A stretch of 46,096 nucleotides of DNA from Bacteroidota bacterium (lineage in GTDB: Bacteria; Bacteroidota; Rhodothermia; Rhodothermales; UBA10348): assembly GCA_027622005.1 (NCBI GenBank), contig JAQBZH010000020.1, positions 1 to 46,096 on the forward strand, in the 5' to 3' direction. This document shows positions 27,596 through 36,511 of the stretch, in pieces. Every line of letters begins with the position of its first letter. Positions within the stretch are counted from its first letter, which is position 1. The notes under the pieces are model-generated. The model made no database searches, had not been told where the DNA came from, and saw only the letters and a program-made list of their open reading frames with translations. The position numbers and the translations under genes were made by a program.

Positions 27596-28294
27596 ATGTC
27601 AACGCTTAATCCGACCCGTAAAGTATCACGCAAACACGAACTTCGTGAAGATACGGTCGTCACGTTCTATGCTCGCGCACTCGGATATTTCGAAAATAAC
27701 AGAAACGTTGTTTATTCGGTTCTGGGCGGGATCGTTGTGTTGGTAGCCGTCATCATGGGATTTTCCTGGATGAAAGCGACGAGCAATGCCAAAGCGCTGA
27801 CAGAAATGGCCAGCGCAGTTCAAATATATGAAGCCGGTGAATTTCAAGCATCGCTCGATGGAGATGCGGCCTTTACCGGAATGATTGTCATAGCAGACAA
27901 ATACGGCAATTCGGCATCCGGTAATTTGGCTCGATTTTATGTTGCAGATGCGTTTTTCCGCGTAGGAAATATGGAACGCGCGTTGGAATATTTTGAAGAT
28001 TATTCCAAAGGCTCGGACTACCTGGGAGCATCGGCCTATGCAGGAGAAGCCGCAATTCACGAATTGAATGGCGATTTGAAAAAGGCGGGCGATTTATTTT
28101 TGAAAGCCGCCAACGTTTTCTCAAGCGACATTACTTCGCCGATGTATTTGGAAAGCGCAGCTCGTGCCTACGCCGCCGCTGGTGAATCCAGCAAGGCGTT
28201 GTCCGCTTATGAAACGATCAAAGAAGATTTCCCTGATACCCAGGCGGCCCAAAACGCAGACTTCTTCATAGCCAAATTTGAAGCCGCCAAGTAA
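27596..28294 (+). CDS. TPR-containing membrane protein (YfgM-like)
   Basis: 232 aa. A basic cytoplasmic N-terminus (about 1-38) precedes a single membrane helix (about 40-60; VVYSVLGGIVVLVAVIMGF). A periplasmic alpha-helical region of tetratricopeptide-like pairs follows (YVADAFFRVGNMERALEYFED; YLESAARAYAAAGESSKALSAYETI). The plan matches YfgM-type ancillary proteins that assist secreted-protein folding at the translocon, but identity is not certain. Its stop TAA overlaps the next ATG by one base (TAATG), indicating translational coupling. Confidence 0.8.
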   Translation: MSTLNPTRKVSRKHELREDTVVTFYARALGYFENNRNVVYSVLGGIVVLVAVIMGFSWMKATSNAKALTEMASAVQIYEAGEFQASLDGDAAFTGMIVIADKYGNSASGNLARFYVADAFFRVGNMERALEYFEDYSKGSDYLGASAYAGEAAIHELNGDLKKAGDLFLKAANVFSSDITSPMYLESAARAYAAAGESSKALSAYETIKEDFPDTQAAQNADFFIAKFEAAK

Positions 28295-29682
28295 TGGCCG
28301 TACCCGTCATATTGGTCGTTGACGACGAAGTCAGTATTCGACGCACCCTGCGGGAGATTCTCGAGTACGAAGATTATGCGGTTGAAGAGGCTGAAGATGG
28401 AGAAGTAGCGCTCGTTAAACTGAGGGCTAGTAAGTTTGACGTGGTCCTGTTGGACGTGAAAATGCCCAAAAAGGACGGAATGGAAGTCCTTGAAGCGCTC
28501 TCCAAAGAGCAGATCGACGTCCCGGTGGTCATGATTTCGGGCCACGGCACGATCGATACCGCCGTCGAAGCTACCAAATTGGGCGCTTTTGATTTTGTTG
28601 AAAAGCCACCCGACCTAAACCGGCTGCTCCTCACGATTCGAAACGCCCTTGACCGAGGCGTCTTGGAATCCGAAAATCGTCGGATGCGCCAGACAATTGT
28701 TGAGCGCCATGCGGGAGAACTGACCCCGATATTGGGTGATAGCCCGGCCATTCGGACTATTAAAGAAACGATCGAACGGGTGGCCCCGACCGAAGCACGC
28801 GTCCTGATTACGGGTGAAGCAGGCACCGGCAAAGAGTTAGTCGCGAAATGGATCCACGGGCTTTCCAAACGCAAGGAAGGGCCTATTGTGGAAGTCAATT
28901 GCGCAGCAATCCCGAGTGAATTGATTGAAAGCGAGCTTTTTGGTCACGAAAAGGGCAGTTTTACGGGTGCGACCAAACAACGCATAGGAAAATTTGAGCA
29001 GGCTCATGGCGGTACCCTTTTTCTGGATGAAATTGGAGATATGAGCCTTTCGGCTCAGGCCAAAGTCTTAAGGGCGCTCCAGGAGAGTACCATCACCCGA
29101 GTAGGAGGGGATAGGTCGCTTCCGGTTGATGTCCGGGTCGTAGCGGCAACCAATAAGAATTTACTGCAACAGATTGAGCAGCATCAGTTTAGGGAAGATC
29201 TCTACCACCGTTTGTCCGTCATCCTATTTCACGTTCCACCCCTTCGCGAACGTCGAATGGACATTCCCGTCTTGACTGAGAATATTGCCGAACGGATTGC
29301 ACGGCGCAATGGATTACAAGCGAAACCATTTTCACCCGATGCCCTTACCGCCCTTCAACAATTTGAATGGCGGGGGAATGTCCGCGAGTTGCACAATGTG
29401 GTCGAACGGTTGACCATTTTGAGTATGGGAGAGCGCATCACTCAATTGGATGTGGAGCGCTACGTATTGCCAGGTGGGTCCACGGCCAACCCAATTGTTG
29501 GTTTGCTGGATCGTTACGATCAATTCGCCGAATTCCGAGACAGCGCGGAAAAGCTCTTTATCGAACACAAACTGACGCAAAACGACTGGAATATTAGCCG
29601 GACGGCCGAAGCCATTGGTATCCAGCGTTCCCATCTCTACAACAAAATGGGGAAATACGAAATTTCCCGCGGAGATGAGTGA
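28294..29682 (+). CDS. NtrC/NtrX-family sigma-54-type response regulator
   Basis: 462 aa. The receiver domain (about 4-118) has D10/D11, phospho-acceptor D54 and K104. The AAA+ domain (about 145-380) has Walker A GEAGTGKE (174-181), the sigma-54 loop GSFTGA (221-226, Ser in place of the more common Ala), Walker B LFLDEIGD and R-finger region FREDLYHRLSV. A Fis-type helix-turn-helix closes the protein (about 425-458; NISRTAEAIGIQRSHLYNKM). It should activate sigma-54 promoters when phosphorylated. No histidine kinase is adjacent, so it is an orphan regulator here. It is coupled to the TPR gene before it and the LolD-like gene after it. Confidence 0.92.
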   Translation: MAVPVILVVDDEVSIRRTLREILEYEDYAVEEAEDGEVALVKLRASKFDVVLLDVKMPKKDGMEVLEALSKEQIDVPVVMISGHGTIDTAVEATKLGAFDFVEKPPDLNRLLLTIRNALDRGVLESENRRMRQTIVERHAGELTPILGDSPAIRTIKETIERVAPTEARVLITGEAGTGKELVAKWIHGLSKRKEGPIVEVNCAAIPSELIESELFGHEKGSFTGATKQRIGKFEQAHGGTLFLDEIGDMSLSAQAKVLRALQESTITRVGGDRSLPVDVRVVAATNKNLLQQIEQHQFREDLYHRLSVILFHVPPLRERRMDIPVLTENIAERIARRNGLQAKPFSPDALTALQQFEWRGNVRELHNVVERLTILSMGERITQLDVERYVLPGGSTANPIVGLLDRYDQFAEFRDSAEKLFIEHKLTQNDWNISRTAEAIGIQRSHLYNKMGKYEISRGDE

Positions 29683-30436
29683 TTCATCTATTATAGGAGA
29701 GGGCGAAGCTCAGCAGGGCGAAGCTCAACAGGGCGCGCCGAAAGAGGGTGTCAAACAGCCCCTTTTGATGGTTCGAGGGCTCGTGAAATCGTTTCCAGCG
29801 GTCGAAGGCACCGCCCTGACTGTACTTCAAGGGGTCAATTTTGAGGTGTTTAAAGGCCAGGTAGTGGCCATCGTCGGGGAATCGGGAAGCGGGAAAAGCA
29901 CGTTATTGCACATTTTGGGTGCATTGGACACTCCGGATTCTGGTGAAATCTTGTTTGCGGGTGAAAAATTGTTGGGTCAACAGGATGAACAGCTTTCCAA
30001 ATTTCGAAACGAACGAATCGGATTCGTCTTTCAGTTTCATCACCTGCTCCCCGAGTTTTCGGCCTTAGAAAACGTAATGATGCCGGCTTTGATCGGGGGC
30101 GCATCGCCTGGAGTGGCGAGGCCAAAAGCCATGGAGTTGCTCCAACGCGTCGGCCTCGAAGCCCGAACCGCGCATCGGCCAGGGGAATTATCGGGTGGTG
30201 AAAAACAACGCGTGGCCATTGCCAGGGCGCTCATGAACGAGCCTGATTTGATTTTGGCGGATGAACCCACCGGGAATTTGGACGAGCAAACCGCCGATCA
30301 ACTGCACCGGGAAATGATTCGATTAAGCCGCGAGATGGACCAGACCTTTATTCTGGTGACCCATAATAAAAGTTTTGCCGCCATGGCCGACCGGACATTT
30401 TTACTCGAACATCAAACGTTGACCGAGTTATTTTAG
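29675..30436 (+). CDS. lolD: LolD/MacB-type ABC transporter ATPase
   Basis: 253 aa from ATG 29675, which overlaps the end of the regulator gene by 8 bp. A longer frame to 29615 would lie inside that gene. An N-terminal tail contains a GEAQQ duplication (15-bp DNA repeat, 29703-29732). Motifs: Walker A GESGSGKST, Q-loop VFQFHHLLPEF, signature LSGGEKQRVAIARAL, Walker [13 protein letters not shown], and switch TH. The FQFHHLLPEF loop is typical of LolD, the ATPase that releases lipoproteins from the inner membrane to LolA. The LolC/E partners are not in the window. Confidence 0.85.
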   Translation: MSDSSIIGEGEAQQGEAQQGAPKEGVKQPLLMVRGLVKSFPAVEGTALTVLQGVNFEVFKGQVVAIVGESGSGKSTLLHILGALDTPDSGEILFAGEKLLGQQDEQLSKFRNERIGFVFQFHHLLPEFSALENVMMPALIGGASPGVARPKAMELLQRVGLEARTAHRPGELSGGEKQRVAIARALMNEPDLILADEPTGNLDEQTADQLHREMIRLSREMDQTFILVTHNKSFAAMADRTFLLEHQTLTELF

Positions 30437-30473
30437 AGAAGGCCGACTGCTCGGGAAAATCGGGCGGGTCACC

Positions 30474-31163
30474 TTGCTCATCACCATCACCAACAGAAAG
30501 ATAAAGCGATTGGGAATTCGAAGCTCCATAAAAGCGCTCTGGACATCGGGAAAGGGCATAACGCTCGGTCTGCCGGACTCCGTAGAAGGTTCAGATCCGA
30601 TTGACCTATTTGACTCTTGGTATGCCGATGCCCAAAAATCAGGTCTGTATTTGCCAGAATCGATGACGGTAGCGACCTGTTCGACTGAAGGAAGACCATC
30701 AGCCCGCACGGTCTTTTTAAAATCTGTTGATGCCTCGGGATTCGTGTTTTTTACCAATTATGGAAGTCGAAAGGCAAGTGAATTGGATACCAATCCGTTT
30801 GCATCACTCCTCTTCCATTGGCCGATTCTTCAGCGCCAAGTTCGTATTGAAGGCCCGGTTAAACGCGTTAGTCGCGAGGAATCCGAAGCCTACTTTCATT
30901 CTAGGGTTAGGGGTAGCCAAATCGGAGCCTGGGCATCAGATCAGTCTCAACGACTATCTAGTCGCGCCGAGCTTCAAGGTCGTTTCGATGAGTATGAGGC
31001 TAAATTCAAAGATGCTGCCGTGCCATTGCCGGAGCATTGGGGAGGATTTCGAGTTTTTCCTGAACGAATGGAGTTTTGGCAAGGAAGGCCGTTTCGACTC
31101 CATGACCGATTGATCTTTGAAAGAACCGGAGACGAGTGGAAGACCCACCGTCTTTCCCCCTGA
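30474..31163 (+). CDS. pdxH: Pyridoxamine/pyridoxine 5'-phosphate oxidase
   Basis: About 229 aa. An FMN enzyme that oxidises PNP or PMP to pyridoxal 5'-phosphate. Family blocks in order: SDPIDLFDSWYADA, RPSARTVFLKSVDASGFVFFTNYGSRKASEL (FMN phosphate site), PFASLLFHWPILQRQVRIEG, SRVRGSQIGAWASDQSQ, PLPEHWGGFRVFPERMEFWQG, RLHDR, and the terminal WKTHRLSP. No ATG exists before residue 64, inside the fold, so a TTG (30474, or 30510 a few codons in) must be used. The exact N-terminus is uncertain. The gap to lolD is 37 bp. pdxA, the other B6 gene, is 2.7 kb downstream on the same strand. Confidence 0.92.
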   Translation: MLITITNRKIKRLGIRSSIKALWTSGKGITLGLPDSVEGSDPIDLFDSWYADAQKSGLYLPESMTVATCSTEGRPSARTVFLKSVDASGFVFFTNYGSRKASELDTNPFASLLFHWPILQRQVRIEGPVKRVSREESEAYFHSRVRGSQIGAWASDQSQRLSSRAELQGRFDEYEAKFKDAAVPLPEHWGGFRVFPERMEFWQGRPFRLHDRLIFERTGDEWKTHRLSP

Positions 31164-31253
31164 CCGAGCTCAGATTCTTATTGGGTTCTTGTCGAACAAT
31201 GCATAGAGCAAAGGGTTTAAGACCGACTGCATTTTCCCAGATTTCCCAGCTTC

Positions 31254-32315
31254 ATGTTAGAAGAGATCGTTTCAGCGTTAAAAAAAGCGCGTCGAGTAGT
31301 CATTACGACGCATACGCGTCCTGACGGAGACGCCATTGGCTCTCAGTTAGCCCTTGGAAATTACTTGAAACGTCAGGGCAAAGACGTCTTGATGGTTAAT
31401 CAAGATCAGAGCCCGTACAATCTGGAATGGTTACCCGGAGCCGACCACATTGAACTCTATGATGCGTCGCTTCGTCATGTAGAATTTATAGCCCATGCCG
31501 ATGTGGTGGTGATTCTCGATACCAACGTCCAAGAGCGTCTAGGGTCTGTTGGAAAACAAGTTCGGGGCACTACTTCTACTAAGATTTTGGTAGACCATCA
31601 TACCGATTCAGAGAACTGGTTTGATTTGACTTTGAAACGCGAAAGCGCTTCTTCGACAGCAGAATTGCTATTTGAGCTCTTCGAGCTATGGGATTTAGAT
31701 GGGATTGACCACGACGTAGCGGCGCCACTGTATGTGGCTATGATGACCGATACCGGCTCGTTTCGTTTCTCCAACGTTTCTGCCAATTTGCATCGGATGG
31801 TCGCCGAGTTGATCGAACGGGGGAAGTTTGACCCTTCGATTCTACATGCAGAGGTGTACGACAAGAAGTCAATCGAAGGTATCAAGCTACTCAGTAGCGT
31901 CTTATCGTCCATCGAGCTGCATTATAACGGCCGTATTGGCACCGTAGTGGTCACTCGCCGCATGCTTTCGGAATCAGGAGCCTCCGTCGAAGAAACGGAC
32001 GGCTTCGTCAATCAAGTATTGTCCATTGAGGGCGTTCTAGTCGCGTTGATCTTTACCGAAACCGAGCGTGGTACGAAGATCAGTTTCCGTTCAAAGGGTG
32101 ACCATTTCGTTCACAAATGGGCACAAAGTTACGGCGGCGGCGGGCATCGAAATGCATCCGGCGCCTTTATTATCGGCACATTGGACCATGCGTTTCGGAA
32201 GGCAATCGCATCCGCTCCGCATTTTATAAATCTGCCCAACCTTGAAACTTCCAGCGAGCTTTCCGATGAAGACGCTGCGTATTTGAACAGTCTGATGAAC
32301 AGTCAGAATAATTAA
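31254..32315 (+). CDS. nrnA: DHH-family oligoribonuclease / pAp phosphatase (NrnA-like)
   Basis: 353 aa. Manganese phosphoesterase that degrades 2-5 nt RNA fragments and dephosphorylates pAp in the cytoplasm. DHH domain: THTRPDGDAIGSQ (about 20-32), VVILDTN and VDHHTDSENW (DHH signature), and MTDTGSFRFSN. DHHA1 domain: ends in the RNA-binding loop GGGGHRNASGAF (about 297-308). Length is typical for NrnA. Start ATG 31254, 90 bp after pdxH and 7 bp before pepA. Confidence 0.92.
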   Translation: MLEEIVSALKKARRVVITTHTRPDGDAIGSQLALGNYLKRQGKDVLMVNQDQSPYNLEWLPGADHIELYDASLRHVEFIAHADVVVILDTNVQERLGSVGKQVRGTTSTKILVDHHTDSENWFDLTLKRESASSTAELLFELFELWDLDGIDHDVAAPLYVAMMTDTGSFRFSNVSANLHRMVAELIERGKFDPSILHAEVYDKKSIEGIKLLSSVLSSIELHYNGRIGTVVVTRRMLSESGASVEETDGFVNQVLSIEGVLVALIFTETERGTKISFRSKGDHFVHKWAQSYGGGGHRNASGAFIIGTLDHAFRKAIASAPHFINLPNLETSSELSDEDAAYLNSLMNSQNN

Positions 32316-32322
32316 GGTCATT

Positions 32323-33816
32323 ATGAAAGTATCAGTTTCCACCATTTCGATTGCAGAACTAGACGTTGACCTGTTGTTCGTCCCTGTAACAATCGAAAAT
32401 ATAGACGCCGGACTTGCCGAATTGACGGCAGCATTCGGAGGTGCTATAGATAGGGCTAAAAACGATATTCGGGGTGATGGAAGCGCTGCTATCGTCCTTT
32501 ACCCGGATATGGGGACGGCCAAGCGCATTGTTTTGGTAGGCTTGGGTGAATCATCCAAAGTAACACTTGAAAAGCTTCGCCTCGCGGCTGCAAAGGCCGC
32601 TTCTGTTTCTTACGACGTGAAGGCAGAGACCGTTGGCATTGCCATCCCTTCGCTCGATGTAAATGGGGATGATACCGCTCAGGCGCTTGTTGAGGGCTTT
32701 GTTCTGGGTTCGTACCGTTTTGATCGGTACCGAACAGGTCTTTTGACGGGTGAAGCCGCCCAGCGATTGGTCATCCAAACCACCGATCACGATAAACAAG
32801 TACGCCGTGGGGCAGATCGAGGCCGGATTATTGCCGAAGCGGTTTGCACGGCACGGGATTTAGTCAATTTATCTCCAGATGAAAAAACCCCTACGCTTTT
32901 GTCTAAAGCCATCGAAAAATCGGGCAAAAAGCATGGATATGAAGTGTCTGTTTGGGATAAAGCGCTGATTGAAGAAGAAGGAATGGGAGGATTGCTAGCC
33001 GTAAACCGGGGTAGTCTTGAACCGCCAACTTTTTCGGTACTCGAATGGCATCCGGAGAATTCTAGAAATTCGCGTCCCGTCATTTTAGTCGGGAAAGGCG
33101 TTGTTTTCGATACTGGAGGCCTTTCTCTCAAGCCGACAAAGGACTCCATGGACTCCATGAAGTCGGATATGGCGGGTGCAGCCGCCGTCATTGGCGCCAT
33201 TGAAGCCATCGCAAAGCTCGACTTACCTCTATACGTGATCGGACTGATCCCAGCTACGGATAACCGTCCCGGCGAGAATGCCTATGTACCTGGGGATGTG
33301 GTTAAGATGCACTCTGGCAAAACAGTCGAAGTCCTCAACACGGATGCTGAAGGTCGGATGATCTTAGCCGACGCCCTTTCATATGCATCCTCCTTTTATC
33401 CTGAAATCGTGATCGACCTGGCTACGCTAACGGGTGCTGCGGTCATAGCTTTGGGTGATTTTATCGCCGCGGTCATGACCAACGCGGAAAAAGGGGCCGA
33501 AGAACGGCTCGCAGATATTATGCAAGCAGGAGCTGAATCCGGCGATCGGGTGCACAACCTGCCCATGTTCGACGAGTATAACGAGCAGATAAAAAGTACA
33601 ATTGCTGACTTGAAAAACGTGGGTGGTAGAGGGGCTGGCTCGATTACGGCCGCAAAGTTCCTTGAGCACTTTGTCGATTACCCTTGGATCCACGTAGATA
33701 TTGCAGGTCCTTCCTTCATAGCTCAGGCCAAAGGATACAGCCAAGCGGGTGCTACCGGATTTGGGGTTCGACTGCTGACCCGTTTTCTACAGCAAATGTC
33801 TGAAAAGAAACGATAA
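32323..33816 (+). CDS. pepA: Leucyl aminopeptidase (M17)
   Basis: 497 aa. Cytosolic hexameric metallo-aminopeptidase that removes N-terminal residues from peptides. The C-terminal catalytic domain carries metal and catalytic residues K258 and D263 (VGKGVVFDTGG), K270, a ligand Asp in KSDMAGAA, and D341, E343, R345 in the hallmark NTDAEGRMILAD. The N-terminal macro-like domain (about 1-160) is present with normal length. It starts 7 bp after nrnA, so the two are likely co-transcribed. pdxA follows after 31 bp. Confidence 0.96.
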   Translation: MKVSVSTISIAELDVDLLFVPVTIENIDAGLAELTAAFGGAIDRAKNDIRGDGSAAIVLYPDMGTAKRIVLVGLGESSKVTLEKLRLAAAKAASVSYDVKAETVGIAIPSLDVNGDDTAQALVEGFVLGSYRFDRYRTGLLTGEAAQRLVIQTTDHDKQVRRGADRGRIIAEAVCTARDLVNLSPDEKTPTLLSKAIEKSGKKHGYEVSVWDKALIEEEGMGGLLAVNRGSLEPPTFSVLEWHPENSRNSRPVILVGKGVVFDTGGLSLKPTKDSMDSMKSDMAGAAAVIGAIEAIAKLDLPLYVIGLIPATDNRPGENAYVPGDVVKMHSGKTVEVLNTDAEGRMILADALSYASSFYPEIVIDLATLTGAAVIALGDFIAAVMTNAEKGAEERLADIMQAGAESGDRVHNLPMFDEYNEQIKSTIADLKNVGGRGAGSITAAKFLEHFVDYPWIHVDIAGPSFIAQAKGYSQAGATGFGVRLLTRFLQQMSEKKR

Positions 33817-33847
33817 CGAGTCGTTTTGACATGCTATAAGCGCGACC

Positions 33848-34810
33848 ATGGCATCTAAACCTACCATTGCTGTTTCGATTGGGGACCCTAATGGCATAGG
33901 TCCAGAGGTTTTGTTGAAATCGCTTTCCGATCCGGCTTTGCGTGATTTATGCCATTTGGTCGTAGTTGGGCCAAAGGCCGTCTTATCCTTTTATGAGGCG
34001 CAGTTGGGTATCTCGGCAGAGTTTGATCAGATCGAATGCGAATCTCCGGCCGGATTCAAAGTCCTTCCGGGCCAAATCAACGCCGATTCAGGTCGGATAT
34101 CGATGGAATCGGTTGGATTGTCTGTCGATTTGTGCAGCACGGGTCAAGCCGATGCCATGGTGACGTGTCCGATTTCAAAAGAAGCAATTGCGCGCGCGGG
34201 CTACCGTTTTCCGGGTCATACGGAGTTCATTGCCGATCGAGTGGGAGCTTCAGATTTTCTGATGATGATGGTTTCGGACAAGTTGCGGATCGGATTGGTA
34301 ACGGGGCATATCCCCATTTCCGCGGTCTCCGCGGCCGTCTCAGGGGAAAAAATTGAAAGAACCATTGGTACCATGAACCGGTCGTTGCAGCGTGATTTTG
34401 GTATTCCGGAGCCCAAAATTGCGGTTTTGGGATTAAACCCGCACGCCGGAGATGGTGGTGTCCTGGGTACGGAAGACCGGGATGTCATACTTCCTGCCGT
34501 GATTCGGGCCCGGGAATCGGGTATTCATATTTTGGGCCCGCTACCCGCAGATGGTTTTTTTGGGAGTAGTACGTGGAAATCAGCTGATGGTGTTGTTGCG
34601 ATGTACCACGATCAGGGCCTCATTCCTTTCAAAGCACTTTCTTTCGGTTCGGGCGTTAATTTTACGGCAGGACTTTCCATTGTTCGGACTTCCCCGGACC
34701 ATGGAACGGCTTTTGATATTGCCGGAACAGGGGTCGCAAATCCATCAAGCCTTAAAAAAGCCATCGAATACGCTGTCCAAATCGTCCAAAAAAGACAAAT
34801 ACTCGGTTGA
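33848..34810 (+). CDS. pdxA: 4-Hydroxythreonine-4-phosphate dehydrogenase
   Basis: 320 aa. NAD-dependent oxidation and decarboxylation of 4-hydroxythreonine-4-phosphate in the DXP-dependent vitamin B6 pathway. Motifs: VSIGDPNGIGPE, TCPISKEAIARAG with GHTEF (metal His), GLNPHAGDGG (metal His), and YHDQGLIPFKALSF (metal His), with DHGTAFDIAG near the end. Length is typical. Its TGA stop overlaps the TTG start of the methyltransferase by four bases. Together with pdxH it shows the DXP-dependent B6 route. pdxJ is not in the window. Confidence 0.96.
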   Translation: MASKPTIAVSIGDPNGIGPEVLLKSLSDPALRDLCHLVVVGPKAVLSFYEAQLGISAEFDQIECESPAGFKVLPGQINADSGRISMESVGLSVDLCSTGQADAMVTCPISKEAIARAGYRFPGHTEFIADRVGASDFLMMMVSDKLRIGLVTGHIPISAVSAAVSGEKIERTIGTMNRSLQRDFGIPEPKIAVLGLNPHAGDGGVLGTEDRDVILPAVIRARESGIHILGPLPADGFFGSSTWKSADGVVAMYHDQGLIPFKALSFGSGVNFTAGLSIVRTSPDHGTAFDIAGTGVANPSSLKKAIEYAVQIVQKRQILG

Positions 34811-35589
34811 AATCGGTTAATGCATATTCCGCGCTCGCGCTCGTCTACGACATGGTTATGGATCACGTCGATTACGAAGGTTGGGCTGATTACATCTTGC
34901 ACCTTTTGGAAGAGCATTCGACAAAAGAAGACACGCCTGATCTCCACATTTTGGAATTGGGCTGCGGTACAGGGCTATTTACATCGGAATTGTTGATCCA
35001 AACCAAAGCCCGAATATCGGCCGCTGATAGTTCTTCGAGCATGTTGGAGTGGGCTGGACGCCGGCTGGGGAGCGAATCGAATAGGGTTAGCCTTCACCCA
35101 TTGGATTTTGAGACGGGATGGAACGATTTCTCTCTCGAGGGACCGATTGATGCGATTCTATTGTTATATGACTGTATTAATTACGTACAGTCAGAAGAAG
35201 GGCTGAACAGGTTGTTTGCGGGCGTAAAGTCTCGCATGGGGCCTAGCTCTATTTTTATTTTTGATCAAAGTACGCCGGCTAACTCCATCAACAATGCAGC
35301 GTATTTTGAAGATGAGGGTGAGCAACATGGGGTAGCCTACACGCGGAAAAGCTCATTTGACGCGGAATCCCGAGTTCATACCACACAGTTTGAAATATCA
35401 ACCTTAGATGGCGTTTTTCAGGAAAACCATATTCAGCGAGCGTGGACCAGACCTGAAATTATATCGGCTCTCAATCGGGCGGAAATGACGGTTATGGCTT
35501 CATACGACGGCTTTAGTCTCGATGAAGCCCATGATGAATCGGAGCGTATACACTGGGTCCTAAGGATTCGGGAACCCCAGACTACTTAA
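34807..35589 (+). CDS. Class I SAM-dependent methyltransferase
   Basis: 260 aa. Motif I LELGCGTGLFTSELL (about 49-63), the acidic end of strand 2 (SAADSS), and ILLLYDCINYV (motif IV region) define a Rossmann-type SAM methyltransferase. The N-terminus YSALALVYDMVMDHVDYEGWADYI is the usual lead-in for this group. The start is TTG 34807, overlapping the pdxA stop (TTGA). The first internal ATG would cut off the conserved YSALALVYD. The substrate is unknown. It is coupled to pdxA and lies 11 bp before ftsE. Confidence 0.85.
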   Translation: MKSVNAYSALALVYDMVMDHVDYEGWADYILHLLEEHSTKEDTPDLHILELGCGTGLFTSELLIQTKARISAADSSSSMLEWAGRRLGSESNRVSLHPLDFETGWNDFSLEGPIDAILLLYDCINYVQSEEGLNRLFAGVKSRMGPSSIFIFDQSTPANSINNAAYFEDEGEQHGVAYTRKSSFDAESRVHTTQFEISTLDGVFQENHIQRAWTRPEIISALNRAEMTVMASYDGFSLDEAHDESERIHWVLRIREPQTT

Positions 35590-35600
35590 GCAAAATCGCT

Positions 35601-36290
35601 GTGATCGAACTCAAAAACGTATCTATTTCCTATCCCTTACCAGACGGTTCGCCTCGGCCCGTACTCGAGCATGTTAACGTTCACATTGACCGCGGCGAGC
35701 TGGTTTATTTAGTCGGGCCTACGGGCAGCGGTAAGAGTTCGCTTTTGCGCGCTATGTACATGGAGACGCTGCCCCAGACCGGTTCAGTAGAAATAGCTGG
35801 TTTTCACAGCGACACGATGAAGCTTTCAGACATCCCTTATTTGCGGCGCAACCTCGGAGTCGTATTTCAAGATTTTCAGTTGCTTCCAGATCGGAATGTG
35901 TTTGACAACGTAGCCTTCGCTCAATATGTTACCGGAAATCGAGGTAAGTTGGTGACCAACAAGGTGTTACACGTCCTGTCGCGAGTAGGACTTAGCCATA
36001 AACGGCAACGATTTCCGCACGAACTTTCGGGTGGCGAGCAGCAACGCGTGGTCATTGCTCGGGCCATCGTCAACGACCCATGGGTAATGTTGGCCGATGA
36101 GCCAACGGGAAATCTGGACCCTTCGGTGGCCGACGAAATCCAAAAACTGCTTATTGGTCTTCACCGCGCCGGAATGACCGTCTTGATGGCAACTCACGAT
36201 TACAGAATGGTTCGGAATTTTCCAGCAAGGACGCTTGCGGTCCTCAACCGGCGAATCGTGGAAGTGGACCCAAAGTCTCTCATATCTTAG
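35601..36290 (+). CDS. ftsE: Cell-division ATPase FtsE (ABC type)
   Basis: 229 aa. Walker [10 protein letters not shown] (about 40-48), Q-loop [17 protein letters not shown] (a FtsE-like sequence), signature [14 protein letters not shown], Walker [14 protein letters not shown], switch ATHDYRMV. With FtsX it controls periplasmic peptidoglycan hydrolases at the septum. The start is GTG 35601; the first ATG lies inside the ABC domain. No FtsX-like permease follows: the next gene, after 221 bp, is a symporter. Another MacB-class ATPase is possible but FtsE fits best. Confidence 0.85.
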   Translation: MIELKNVSISYPLPDGSPRPVLEHVNVHIDRGELVYLVGPTGSGKSSLLRAMYMETLPQTGSVEIAGFHSDTMKLSDIPYLRRNLGVVFQDFQLLPDRNVFDNVAFAQYVTGNRGKLVTNKVLHVLSRVGLSHKRQRFPHELSGGEQQRVVIARAIVNDPWVMLADEPTGNLDPSVADEIQKLLIGLHRAGMTVLMATHDYRMVRNFPARTLAVLNRRIVEVDPKSLIS

Positions 36291-36384
36291 TCTTTCAGGA
36301 TTTCCCAAACCACGGCCCTTTCAAGATGGTTTGCAGAGCGCGTACTCCTCGTTTATATTGCGCGCTATTCAATATTCTGATTCT

Positions 36385-36417
36385 CAATAGCTGTTTATTT
36401 ATTACAGTTGAGTATTG
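36385..36417. repeat. Composite inverted repeat before the AGCS symporter gene
   Basis: CAATA (36385-36389) and CTGT (36391-36394) face ACAG (36404-36407) and TATTG (36413-36417), giving a 9-bp interrupted stem in the 221-bp gap between ftsE and the symporter. It may be a weak ftsE terminator or a regulatory structure. There is no U-run. Confidence 0.3.
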
Positions 36418-36511
36418 TCAACGGATTTGCAGTTCGCGAAAGGAGTTTCCGCTAAAATGGACGGAAAATTTGCCTTTTGACCTTTCCACCCTGAACAAAC
36501 GTCACTGATTC

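Noticed and set aside
36326-36508. 60-codon frame between ftsE and the AGCS gene
   Set aside because: It is Cys-rich with no start signal or recognisable feature, and probably chance.
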